64,000 nt of DNA from JANSWY01 sp965267245 (GTDB lineage: Bacteria; Bacteroidota; Bacteroidia; Cytophagales; Cyclobacteriaceae). The notes under the pieces are model-generated. The model had not been told where the DNA came from. It searched no databases and worked only from the letters and a program-made list of their open reading frames with translations. The translations under genes were made by a program, and so were the position numbers. Below, in pieces: positions 33,815 to 42,121 of the stretch. The stretch spans positions 496,001-560,000 of the forward strand of contig OZ253939.1 in NCBI GenBank assembly GCA_965267245.1, given 5' to 3'. The number at the start of each line of letters is the position of its first letter. Positions within the stretch are counted from its first letter, which is position 1.

Positions 33815-33826
33815 ATTAGTATAAAT
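33815..33826 (+). promoter_or_regulatory. Third operator half-site
   Basis: ATTAGTATAAAT repeats the core ATTAGTAT of the inverted repeat about 75 bp upstream, and ends at the base before the ATG of the 103-residue gene. Binding here would block initiation or translation of that gene. Confidence 0.45.
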
Positions 33827-34138
33827 ATGAATGCAGTAACAGATTTTCAATGTCTCTCAGACAGCTTATTTTATGATGATGATTACAGGTTGAGATTGTC
33901 CTCAAAAAAGTTAAAATCAGGTAAGTGTCAGGTTAAATTCTATGCCACTGTGGAAGCCAGAAAGAATCTTTATGGCTATGTATTGGTGGAATCCAATGAT
34001 AAGCTAAAGGATGTTGTGGGTAAGATAAAGACCAGATTGGATCTGGTCAAAAGGAGAGACAGCCTGCATCATATTAATCTTTATTCAATTGGAAAAAATC
34101 AGGCTAATGAAGCCAATATTCTTATTTTTGATGCATAA
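33827..34138 (+). CDS. Small protein of unknown function, divergent from dinB
   Basis: 103 residues, no signal peptide or membrane helix; basic in the middle (RLSSKKLKSGKCQVKFYATV, KIKTRLDLVKRRD). It looks like a compact alpha/beta domain. I do not recognise a family. Its start codon abuts an operator half-site and it precedes the HTH-S24 repressor by 104 bp, so it is probably damage-inducible. An accessory role in translesion synthesis is possible but unproven. Confidence 0.7.
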   Translation: MNAVTDFQCLSDSLFYDDDYRLRLSSKKLKSGKCQVKFYATVEARKNLYGYVLVESNDKLKDVVGKIKTRLDLVKRRDSLHHINLYSIGKNQANEANILIFDA

Positions 34139-34189
34139 GTTTTGCTTGCAACAATTAGATGATATAAACCACCCAATTAAAACAGTAGG

Positions 34190-34211
34190 GACTCAGCAAA
34201 AAAGCTGGGTC
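34190..34211 (+). promoter_or_regulatory. GC-rich hairpin before the HTH-S24 gene
   Basis: GACTCAGC, loop of six A, GCTGGGTC: an 8-bp stem with one G-T pair, extendable by GG/CC across a bulge. It lies 31 bp before ATG 34243. No T run follows, so it is not a typical terminator; an mRNA leader structure or 3' end of the upstream small gene are options. Confidence 0.45.
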
Positions 34212-34242
34212 TCCACCTTTATCATTGAATAAAAAAACAGAG

Positions 34243-35040
34243 ATGGTACAAGTAAATGAAAACATTAAATACCTGCGTAAAAAGAACAATTACACGCAGG
34301 AACAGTTTGCCGAATTAATTGGGATCAAGCGCTCATTGGTGGGAGCTTACGAAGAGGGAAGAGCTGATCCACGATTGAACAACCTGCTCAAAATGAGTGA
34401 GGTATTCAAGGTATCAGTTGATACCTTATTGAATAAGGATGTCTCAAAACTCGAACCCGAAGAACTTTATAGCGCCTCAGGTGACAAAACGAAAATGAAA
34501 ATCCTCTCCATCACGGTGGATAAGGAGGACAATGAAAATATTGAGTTAGTACCACAGAAAGCTTCTGCAGGATATATGAATGGGTACGCAGATCCGGAAT
34601 ATATCGGAGAGTTACCAAAATTCCGACTTCCCATGTTGCCCGGGAATGCAACTTACAGGGCATTTGAAATTTCAGGTGACAGTATGCTTCCATTAGAATC
34701 AGGTACTGTAATCATCGGTCAGTACATTGAGGATGTCAAATACATAAGCAATGGGAAAACCTATGTTTTGGTGACTGCTCAGGAAGGTGTAGTATACAAG
34801 CGTGTTTTCAATTATATCGAAGAGAGGGGGAAACTTTACCTGGTTTCTGACAATAAGGCTTACACCGCTTATGATGTTAATGCTGAAGATGTGCTTGAGA
34901 TCTGGGAAGCTAAAGCATTTATCAGTGTTAATTTCCCCAATCCAGATGAAAACAGTGAGAAGATGTCACTGGAACAATTGACGGATATTGTTAATAACCT
35001 ACAGGATGAAATTGTGAAAATTAAGGGAGGTGGCAAATAA
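34243..35040 (+). CDS. HTH (XRE)-S24 self-cleaving repressor, LexA-like
   Basis: 265 residues from ATG 34243; the frame extends to a TTG at 34225, but this ATG lies just before the helix-turn-helix. XRE domain (about 2-62): YTQEQFAELIGIKRSLVGAYEEG. The S24 peptidase domain holds a cleavage-type Ala109-Gly110 (QKASAGYMNG), nucleophile Ser147 (EISGDSMLP) and general-base Lys186 (VVYKRV). A short C-terminal coiled coil follows. The family represses DNA-damage genes and is cleaved with RecA help. It is the obvious regulator for the dinB-dnaE2 unit and for itself. Confidence 0.9.
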   Translation: MVQVNENIKYLRKKNNYTQEQFAELIGIKRSLVGAYEEGRADPRLNNLLKMSEVFKVSVDTLLNKDVSKLEPEELYSASGDKTKMKILSITVDKEDNENIELVPQKASAGYMNGYADPEYIGELPKFRLPMLPGNATYRAFEISGDSMLPLESGTVIIGQYIEDVKYISNGKTYVLVTAQEGVVYKRVFNYIEERGKLYLVSDNKAYTAYDVNAEDVLEIWEAKAFISVNFPNPDENSEKMSLEQLTDIVNNLQDEIVKIKGGGK

Positions 35041-35167
35041 TAGGAAGTTTGTCACCCAATTATCCATCTTGACTACTTTTTTTGGTGTATTGTATCTAAA
35101 TATGCATTTATTTCGTTCTCTCATTTTTTGACTGCTCATTGATTAGGAAGCAGGAGTAATAAATGCA

Positions 35168-37660
35168 ATGATTCGTACACTTTTAGTTTGTTTTGGGTTA
35201 ATCCTGTTTGTATCTGCAGCTGCACAAGAAATTTCAATTTCCGGTAAAGTCATTGAAGCCAGAACTGGTTCACCCGTTCCATTTGCAACAATCGCAGTGC
35301 AGGGAACAGCATTGGGAACTATTACTGATTTTGATGGTAATTACCAGCTTCGTTTGAAGCAACGCTATGACTCATTGGAGGTTAGTTATATTGGCTTTAT
35401 TACGAAAATTAAAGCGATTGAATCAGGAACAAACCAGGTCATCAATTTTCAATTGGAAGAAGATGTGCTGAACCTCAATGAAGTCGTGGTTTATGCCGGA
35501 GAGAACCCAGCGTTCGAAATTCTCCGAAATGTTGTAGACAATAAAAAGAAAAACGACAAACGGAGTTTAGAGGCATACGAATACGAGAGCTATACAAAAA
35601 TTGAGGCAGATGTAGACAACCTTTCCGATCGTTTTAAACAAAGAAAGGTGGTTCAGAAGATAACCCAGGTGATTGACAGCATTGAGCACATTGCCGGGGA
35701 TGATGGTCAACCAGTTTTACCCGTTTTCATATCTGAAGCTTTATCACGTTTTTACTACAAGAAGAACCCAACCTATCGGCATGAAAATGTTATCAAAACA
35801 AAAGTATCCGGAATTGGCATTACAGATGGGACACTTACTTCTCAGGTAATTGGGTCTACCTTTCAAGAATATAACTTCTATCAAAACTGGTTAAACATTG
35901 TTACCAAAGAGTTTATTTCACCAATAGCTGATGGATGGAAACTCTATTATGAATATGACCTGACTGATTCACTTTATATAGGTGATGATTTTTGCTACCG
36001 TTTAGATTTCTTTCCAAAGCGAGAACAAGATTTAGCTTTCCAGGGTACAATGTGGATTACCAAAGATGATTACGCTCTTCGTAGGATCGATTGTGTGGTG
36101 AATAAGCAAGCCAATTTGAATTTCATTGAGAAAATTAAAATTCAACAAGACCTGATTCAAACAGACGCTGGTGCATGGTTGCCTGAAAAATCCAGAATTG
36201 TGGTGGATGTTTCTCAGGTAACTAACAAAACAGCAGGTTTCATTTTCAAGTTTTACGTTTCGGCTGATGACATTGTGGTTAATAAACCTTATGATAATGA
36301 ATTCTATATGAACCCTGTTGTCATGGAGGAGAATGTTAGAGAAGATTCAGAGGAGTTTTGGATTGAGCACAGACATGATTCATTGACTTCAACAGAGAGT
36401 AATGTTTTTAAGATGATTGACTCTTTGAAACACATTCCATTGATAAAAATCACGACAGATGTGAGTAAATGGGCTACAACGGGATTTTTCAAAGTAGGGA
36501 TGATTGAATTAGGTCATTGGGCAACTGCCTACGGCAATAATAATATAGAAGGAGTAAGGTTAGGTTTTGGAGCAAAAACAAGCATAGACTTCAGTAAGAA
36601 GCTTGTCCTTGGAGGTTATTTTGGTTACGGTTTCCGTGATGATGAATGGAAGTACCAGGCTTTTGCCGAGTATATCGTTGATCGAAAGAAATGGACTTCT
36701 TTGCGTTTTGAAAGACAGGAGGAAGTTGATCAAATATGGTTATTGAATGAGAATATTGGTCCAACCAGTTTGTTTTATGTCTTCTCCCGATTTGGGTCAT
36801 TGACGCAACCTTTTTCTTACTCCAAAAATCTGTTTCGGTTTCAAAGGCAGTATACCACAGGTTTTAGTCAGAAAATTGAATTCAGGAATCAACAATACAC
36901 GCCACTTTTTGATTTCAGGTATTTTGTGGACCCTGGAGAATCCACTGCCACCGGGAGCAACTTTGACATTTCCGAAGTTAGCATTACAACCAGGTGGGCA
37001 AAAGATGAGCTTTTTGTGATCAATGACAATGACAGACTCAGTCTTGGGACCAGTAAATTTCCGGCCATCGATGTAAAATACACATATGGCTTTAACGGAT
37101 TTCTAGGTGGTGATTTTGACTATCATAAACTTTATCTGTCTATTCAAAAAAGACAAAAAATGTCACTATTCGGTGTGGCTAACTTTAGATTGAGTTCAGG
37201 GTATGTATTTTCACAATTGCCTTACCCACTATTAGTTAACCACCTTGGGAATGAAACTCCTATTTATGTTGGGTTTACTTATAACCTGATGGATTTCTTT
37301 GAGTTCTCCAGTGATAAATATGTAGAATTCAGGTACCGTCATAATTTTGAAGGACTGATTCTAAACAGAATTCCTTTATTCAGAAAACTAAAATTAAGAC
37401 TTACCGGAACTGCAAATGTGCTTTATGGAGGAATGAGCCAAAAGAATATTGATCTTGTGCCCACTACAATCAATGAAGAGGGAGAGGAAGTTTTGCCGTT
37501 CAATACGCTAGACCCTAACAAACCATATGTTGAAATTGGTTATGGAGTAGAGAATATATTCAAGATTTTCCGGGTGGATGCTTTTCATAGGCTCACTTAC
37601 ACAAATAAACCTGGAGTTAATGATTTTGGTTTGAAATTTAGTATCCAATTAATCCTATAG
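35168..37660 (+). CDS. DUF5686-type outer-membrane protein with CarboxypepD_reg-like domain
   Basis: 830 residues. A signal peptide (MIRTLLVCFGLILFVSAAAQ) leads to a carboxypeptidase-regulatory-like beta sandwich (about 22-110; ISGKVIEARTGSPVPFATI, DFDGNYQLRL). A long periplasmic part follows, and the C-terminal half has alternating amphipathic strands typical of an outer-membrane barrel, ending in LKFSIQLIL. Proteins of this plan are common and specific to Bacteroidota; their role is not known. The next gene, a TPR lipoprotein, starts 16 bp after it, so the two and thrS may be co-transcribed. Confidence 0.85.
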   Translation: MIRTLLVCFGLILFVSAAAQEISISGKVIEARTGSPVPFATIAVQGTALGTITDFDGNYQLRLKQRYDSLEVSYIGFITKIKAIESGTNQVINFQLEEDVLNLNEVVVYAGENPAFEILRNVVDNKKKNDKRSLEAYEYESYTKIEADVDNLSDRFKQRKVVQKITQVIDSIEHIAGDDGQPVLPVFISEALSRFYYKKNPTYRHENVIKTKVSGIGITDGTLTSQVIGSTFQEYNFYQNWLNIVTKEFISPIADGWKLYYEYDLTDSLYIGDDFCYRLDFFPKREQDLAFQGTMWITKDDYALRRIDCVVNKQANLNFIEKIKIQQDLIQTDAGAWLPEKSRIVVDVSQVTNKTAGFIFKFYVSADDIVVNKPYDNEFYMNPVVMEENVREDSEEFWIEHRHDSLTSTESNVFKMIDSLKHIPLIKITTDVSKWATTGFFKVGMIELGHWATAYGNNNIEGVRLGFGAKTSIDFSKKLVLGGYFGYGFRDDEWKYQAFAEYIVDRKKWTSLRFERQEEVDQIWLLNENIGPTSLFYVFSRFGSLTQPFSYSKNLFRFQRQYTTGFSQKIEFRNQQYTPLFDFRYFVDPGESTATGSNFDISEVSITTRWAKDELFVINDNDRLSLGTSKFPAIDVKYTYGFNGFLGGDFDYHKLYLSIQKRQKMSLFGVANFRLSSGYVFSQLPYPLLVNHLGNETPIYVGFTYNLMDFFEFSSDKYVEFRYRHNFEGLILNRIPLFRKLKLRLTGTANVLYGGMSQKNIDLVPTTINEEGEEVLPFNTLDPNKPYVEIGYGVENIFKIFRVDAFHRLTYTNKPGVNDFGLKFSIQLIL

Positions 37661-37676
37661 TTCTTAGTTTTGTTGC

Positions 37677-38759
37677 ATGCAAAAAGTTGTGCTGTATGTA
37701 CTACTGTTTTTCCTTATAGGATGTGATTTCAGATATTCTAAGGATGCCATTCCGGAGTTGCCTCAAATCAATGCTGATTTTAGAGAGAAGGCTCTGATAT
37801 ACCTTGATGAGCAGATTGAGAAAAATCCTGAGGATATCGACCTTTACCTTGAGAAATTAAAACTGTATGATGACCAGGGGTGGCCATTGAATTCGATTAG
37901 GACTATTAACGCTTCCATTGAAATAGATAGAGCGAATGTTTCTTTGTACAAGTTTAGAAAGGATTACTATATCAAACACGGAAACTACAGGAAAGCATTA
38001 ACTGATATCGACTATCTCATCCAAAAGACATATGCTGAACCCAATCTTTTGCTTCAGAAAGTGGAAATCCTTTTCAGGTTGAACCGATTTGATGAGGCAT
38101 TGCAGTTACTTAACTCAAAAGAACTTCTATCAATAGATCATCCAAAAATATACCGTATTCGATCAGAAATATTTCTTGCACAAGGAGACACCTTACTGGC
38201 ATTGAGAAATTTATACCTTCACTACGAAAGGAATAAACAACATGAAGCTGTCAACAACAAGCTGATTAACCTATTAATTAAAACCAAACATTGGAAAAAG
38301 GCTGAAGAAGTTATGAATGAGCTTGCATCTGCAGATAGCGCTTATGCCATGGAAGCAGCAATCATACAATTGAAGCTTGGGAAATACGAAAAAGCGATTC
38401 CTACTTTGCAATATTTTGCTCAAAATGGGAACAATAATGCACTCCAGGAGCTTTCAGATTATTATTTCAACTTCAATAAATTTGATTCAGTTATTTATCA
38501 AAACAACTATTACATCAGTCATTATGATTCAAGTAATACAGCTTTTATGCGGATAGGTAAGGCTTATGACAGAAAGGGCTGGTGGTCTACATCTTTGAAT
38601 TATTATGAAATAGTTTTGGCTACTGACAGCACTCATCAAGAAGCCTTGCAAGAAATCTCAAAAGTCAAGGGAAAAATTGCATATTTGCGGAGATTAAAGG
38701 AAGAGCGTGAAAGAACGCGAACCAATATAGTAATACCAAAAAAGAAATTAGAATTTTAA
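37677..38759 (+). CDS. TPR-repeat lipoprotein
   Basis: 360 residues. A lipoprotein signal (VLYVLLFFLIGC, lipid-modified Cys at 16) is followed by TPR-like helix pairs through to about residue 335 (for example HGNYRKALTDIDYLIQKTYA, GKYEKAIPTLQYFAQNG). The C-terminus is basic (RRLKEERERTRTN). It is likely anchored in the periplasmic or outer leaflet and acts as a binding scaffold. The stop is immediately followed by the thrS ATG with no spacing. Confidence 0.85.
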   Translation: MQKVVLYVLLFFLIGCDFRYSKDAIPELPQINADFREKALIYLDEQIEKNPEDIDLYLEKLKLYDDQGWPLNSIRTINASIEIDRANVSLYKFRKDYYIKHGNYRKALTDIDYLIQKTYAEPNLLLQKVEILFRLNRFDEALQLLNSKELLSIDHPKIYRIRSEIFLAQGDTLLALRNLYLHYERNKQHEAVNNKLINLLIKTKHWKKAEEVMNELASADSAYAMEAAIIQLKLGKYEKAIPTLQYFAQNGNNNALQELSDYYFNFNKFDSVIYQNNYYISHYDSSNTAFMRIGKAYDRKGWWSTSLNYYEIVLATDSTHQEALQEISKVKGKIAYLRRLKEERERTRTNIVIPKKKLEF

Positions 38760-40709
38760 ATGAGTAGTATCATCAAGGTGACTTTGCCGGACGGTTCGGT
38801 AAAGGAATTTGAAAAAGGTAGCACAGGTATGGACATTGCGCTCTCTATTAGTGAGGGACTGGCAAGGAATGTACTTGCAACAAAAGTGAATGGTGAGGTT
38901 TGGGAATCCAACCGACCAATTGAGGAAGATGCCAATGTGCAGTTGCTGACCTGGAATGATACGGAAGGAAAGTCTACGTTTTGGCATAGCTCGGCCCACA
39001 TTATGGCGGAAGCTCTGGAAGCACTTTATCCTGGAATTAAGTTCGGAATAGGACCGCCTATTGATAATGGATTCTATTACGATGTGGATTTTGGTGACAT
39101 GGAATTCAACTCCGAGAATTTGAAAGAGTTGGAAGATAAGATGTTGGAGTTGGCCAGACAAAAAAATGAGTTTGTCAGGAAAGAGGTAAGTAAGAAAGAT
39201 GCGCTCTCGTATTTCACAGAAAAGGGAGACGAATATAAATTAGACCTGATTCAGGACCTGGAGGATGGAACTATTACTTTCTATACTCAGGGTAATTTCA
39301 CTGATCTCTGTAGAGGTCCACATATACCGAATACCGGTTTCATTAAAGCCGCCAAAATAATGAATATCGCGGGTGCTTACTGGCGAGGTGATGAGACCAG
39401 AAAGCAATTGACAAGACTCTATGGTGTCACTTTTCCAAAGCAAAAGGAACTTAAAGAATACCTCGAGCTGCTTGAAGAAGCCAAGAAAAGAGACCACAGG
39501 AAACTGGGTAAAGAACTTGAGCTATTTACTTTCTCAGAAAAAGTTGGGATGGGATTACCATTATGGTTACCGAAAGGCGCCATGTTAAGGGATAGGTTAG
39601 AGACTTTTTTGAAGAAAGCGCAGGTTAGAGCAGGTTACCAGCCTGTGATCACACCACATATTGGGAATAAGAACCTGTACATTACTTCAGGTCATTATGA
39701 AAAATATGGTGAAGATTCATTTCAGCCAATTGATACACCACATGAGGGAGAACAGTTTTTTCTGAAACCGATGAACTGTCCTCACCACTGTGAGATTTAT
39801 AAAACCAGACCCAGATCCTACAAAGAATTGCCATTGCGACTAGCGGAATTTGGTACTGTTTACAGGTATGAACAAAGTGGGGAATTACATGGATTGACAA
39901 GAGTAAGAGGATTTACTCAAGATGATGCCCATATTTTCTGCACACCAGATCAGGTGAAGGAAGAGTTTATCAAAGTGATTGATTTGGTACTTTATGTATT
40001 CAATTCATTAGGCTTTCAAGACTTTACGGCCCAGATTTCATTAAGAGATCCTGAAAATAAAGAAAAGTACATTGGGTCTGATGAAGCCTGGGAGAAAGCA
40101 GAGCGAGAAATTCAGGAAGCGGCTGCAGAAAAAGAATTGAATACAATTACTGAGTTGGGAGAGGCTGCTTTCTATGGGCCGAAACTGGATTTTATGGTAA
40201 AGGACGCCCTGGGAAGAAGTTGGCAGCTTGGGACCATTCAAGTGGACTACAATTTACCGGATAGGTTTGAGTTAGAATACATTGGTGCTGACAACCAGAA
40301 ACACAGACCAGTAATGATCCACAGAGCACCATTTGGTTCTATGGAAAGGTTTGTAGCAGTACTTACGGAGCATTGTGCCGGGAATTATCCATTGTGGTTA
40401 ACCCCAGAGCAAATTATAATTTTACCAATATCTGAGAAATTTGCTGACTATGCCAATGAGATCTATGCGGATCTGGAAGAGCATGACATCAGAGGATTGA
40501 TTGATCACCGTGATGAGAAAATTGGCCGAAAGATCAGAGATGCAGAAGTGGGCAAGATCCCATTTATGCTGATAGTAGGTGAAAAAGAAATGCAGGAGGG
40601 CAAAGTATCTCTGCGTGAGCATGGTGTAGGAGATATAGGAAGCTTCTCAAAAATAGAATTCGTTGAATATTTCAAAAAGCGTGCATTGGAGTCACAAAAT
40701 ATCAACTAA
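38760..40709 (+). CDS. thrS: Threonine-tRNA ligase
   Basis: 649 residues, normal length. TGS domain at 1-62. The editing domain has HSSAHIMAEAL and the later GPHIPNTGF. Class II catalytic core: motif 2 region RLAEFGTVYRYEQSGELHG, Zn-binding MNCPHHCEIYK, motif 3 around HRAPFGSMERF. The C-terminal anticodon domain holds EQIIILPISEKFADYA. It attaches Thr to tRNA(Thr). It heads the classical thrS-infC-rpmI-rplT order, though a separate promoter seems to lie between it and infC. Confidence 0.97.
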   Translation: MSSIIKVTLPDGSVKEFEKGSTGMDIALSISEGLARNVLATKVNGEVWESNRPIEEDANVQLLTWNDTEGKSTFWHSSAHIMAEALEALYPGIKFGIGPPIDNGFYYDVDFGDMEFNSENLKELEDKMLELARQKNEFVRKEVSKKDALSYFTEKGDEYKLDLIQDLEDGTITFYTQGNFTDLCRGPHIPNTGFIKAAKIMNIAGAYWRGDETRKQLTRLYGVTFPKQKELKEYLELLEEAKKRDHRKLGKELELFTFSEKVGMGLPLWLPKGAMLRDRLETFLKKAQVRAGYQPVITPHIGNKNLYITSGHYEKYGEDSFQPIDTPHEGEQFFLKPMNCPHHCEIYKTRPRSYKELPLRLAEFGTVYRYEQSGELHGLTRVRGFTQDDAHIFCTPDQVKEEFIKVIDLVLYVFNSLGFQDFTAQISLRDPENKEKYIGSDEAWEKAEREIQEAAAEKELNTITELGEAAFYGPKLDFMVKDALGRSWQLGTIQVDYNLPDRFELEYIGADNQKHRPVMIHRAPFGSMERFVAVLTEHCAGNYPLWLTPEQIIILPISEKFADYANEIYADLEEHDIRGLIDHRDEKIGRKIRDAEVGKIPFMLIVGEKEMQEGKVSLREHGVGDIGSFSKIEFVEYFKKRALESQNIN

Positions 40710-40719
40710 AATCTTTTAT

Positions 40720-40749
40720 TTTGGCTCGTATTCAATGGCAATAGCTTTT
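40720..40749 (+). promoter_or_regulatory. Probable promoter of infC-rpmI-rplT
   Basis: TTTG at 40720-40723, an 18-base spacer, and TAGCTTTT at 40742-40749, close to the Bacteroidota TTTG/TAnnTTTG pattern. Start of transcription would be near 40755, leaving a leader of about 60 bases before the AUU start of infC. Confidence 0.45.
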
Positions 40750-40804
40750 GATATAATAAAATAATCGCGATATTTGCGATTCGAAAAAATTTGAAACTTA
40801 AAAA

Positions 40805-40818
40805 GGAGGTAAACAATT
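40805..40818 (+). promoter_or_regulatory. Strong ribosome-binding site with AUU start codon of infC
   Basis: GGAGG at 40805-40809 (within AAAAGGAGGT), six bases before ATT at 40816. The Shine-Dalgarno match is unusually strong for Bacteroidota. It decides the start: translation from this ATT gives SKQRYNRGPRGRVEEPYRVN, the normal IF3 N-terminus, while the first GTG lies 84 bases inside. Confidence 0.85.
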
Positions 40819-41373
40819 AGCAAACAAAGGTATAATAGAGGCCCTAGAGGTAGAGTAGAAGAACCTTACAGGGTCAACGCACGAATCACTGCAAGACAAG
40901 TGAGGGTAGTAGGTGAAAATGTTAGAGTGGATGTATATCCTCTAGACAAAGCACTCGAGATGGCCAGAGAACAAAATCTGGATCTGGTGGAAATTTCACC
41001 GAAGGCAGATCCACCGGTTTGCAAGATTATCGACTATTCAAAGTTCAAATACGAACAGAAGAAGAAGCAGAAGGAAATTAAGGCGAAAGCTCAAAAAACT
41101 GTTGTGAAGGAGATTCGATTTGGCCCTAACACAGATGATCACGATTTCGAGTTTAAACTGAAACATGCGATCAAGTTTTTGAGTGAAGGAGCGAAAGTAA
41201 AAGCATTTGTGCACTTCGTGGGAAGAACAATTGTTTTTAAGGAGAGAGGAGAAATTCTGTTATTGAAATTTGCACAGGCTTTGGAAGACCATGGTAAGGT
41301 TGAACAACTTCCAAAATTGGAAGGAAAAAGAATGTTCCTTATTATGTCACCTAAGGCTGTTTCAAAAAAGTAA
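40816..41373 (+). CDS. infC: Translation initiation factor IF-3 (AUU start)
   Basis: 185 residues from ATT 40816. The N-domain contains YRVNARITARQVRVVGENV, and the linker KYEQKKKQKEIKAKAQK is Lys-rich. The C-domain holds KEIRFGPNTDDHDFEFKLKHA and FVHFVGRTIVFKERGE. IF-3 proofreads the start codon and splits ribosomes. In other bacteria infC also starts with AUU, which allows IF-3 to repress its own translation; the same is expected here. A start at GTG 40900 would remove 28 conserved residues and is rejected. 23 bp to rpmI. Confidence 0.95.
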   Translation: MSKQRYNRGPRGRVEEPYRVNARITARQVRVVGENVRVDVYPLDKALEMAREQNLDLVEISPKADPPVCKIIDYSKFKYEQKKKQKEIKAKAQKTVVKEIRFGPNTDDHDFEFKLKHAIKFLSEGAKVKAFVHFVGRTIVFKERGEILLLKFAQALEDHGKVEQLPKLEGKRMFLIMSPKAVSKK

Positions 41374-41396
41374 CTAAAAGTTAATTAATAAATAAA

Positions 41397-41591
41397 ATGC
41401 CAAAAGTTAAAACTAAATCTGGAGCAAAGAAAAGGTTTAAGCTTACTGGAAGTGGTAAAATCAAAAGAAAGCATGCTTTCAAAAGCCACATCCTGACCAA
41501 AAAGGAAACTAAGCAAAAAAGAAACCTTACTCACATGACGTTAGTTCACAAGTCGGACGAGCCTAATGTGAAGTCAATGCTTCGAATCTAA
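41397..41591 (+). CDS. rpmI: 50S ribosomal protein L35
   Basis: 64 residues, strongly basic: MPKVKTKSGAKKRFKLTGSG and IKRKHAFKSHILTKKETKQK are diagnostic of bL35. A structural protein of the large subunit. It stands between infC and rplT in the conserved operon. The 84-bp gap to rplT has a short TTTCG/CGAAG hairpin, but I see no convincing L20 autoregulatory site. Confidence 0.97.
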   Translation: MPKVKTKSGAKKRFKLTGSGKIKRKHAFKSHILTKKETKQKRNLTHMTLVHKSDEPNVKSMLRI

Positions 41592-41675
41592 GAACAGGTT
41601 AAATTATTTCACCAGAGGATTGGTCCTAAGTTTTCGTGAGAAGCGAAGCGCCAATTATCAAAAAATTAAGTTAAA

Positions 41676-42020
41676 ATGCCAAGATCAGTAAATCATGTAG
41701 CTTCAAGGAACAAAAGAAAAAGAGTCCTGAAGCAGGCCAAAGGTTACTTCGGCCGTAGAAAAAATGTTTGGACGGTAGCTAAAAATGCCGTTGAAAAAGG
41801 TATGCAATATGCATACAGGGATAGAAAAGCGAAGAAAAGAGAATTCAGAGCTCTTTGGATCCAAAGAATTAATGCAGGAGCAAGAGAACACGGTTTGTCT
41901 TACTCTCAGTTTATGGGAAAATTGAAAGCTGCTAATGTAGACTTGAATAGAAAAGTACTTGCAGACTTGGCAATGAATAACCCAGACGCTTTCAAAGCAA
42001 TAATCGAGAAAGTTAAGTAA
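41676..42020 (+). CDS. rplT: 50S ribosomal protein L20
   Basis: 114 residues: MPRSVNHVASRNKRKRVLKQ, AKGYFGRRKNVWTVAKNAVE and LWIQRINAGAREHGLSYSQF are typical of bL20. It binds 23S rRNA early in assembly and in several bacteria represses its own operon. It is the last gene of the translation operon and is followed by a strong terminator. Confidence 0.97.
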   Translation: MPRSVNHVASRNKRKRVLKQAKGYFGRRKNVWTVAKNAVEKGMQYAYRDRKAKKREFRALWIQRINAGAREHGLSYSQFMGKLKAANVDLNRKVLADLAMNNPDAFKAIIEKVK

Positions 42021-42044
42021 GTAATACTTACTAAAAATATAAAG

Positions 42045-42076
42045 CCCTGGTGGATACCTTTCCATCAGGGTTTTTT
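42045..42076 (+). terminator. Rho-independent terminator after rplT
   Basis: CCCTGGTGGA (42045-42054), 6-base loop, TCCATCAGGG (42061-42070), then six T. The 10-bp stem has a single G-T pair. It ends the infC-rpmI-rplT transcript. Confidence 0.92.
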
Positions 42077-42121
42077 GTTTTATAGGTATTTTATTGGTTG
42101 GTTTGAGACAAACTTAATTTT

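Noticed and set aside
34225..34242. TTG start of the HTH-S24 gene
   Set aside because: ATG 34243 lies six codons later, just before the helix-turn-helix, and no ribosome-binding site favours the TTG.
40900..41373. infC starting at GTG 40900
   Set aside because: It would delete a conserved N-terminal stretch (YRVNARITARQ); ATT 40816 has a strong ribosome-binding site.
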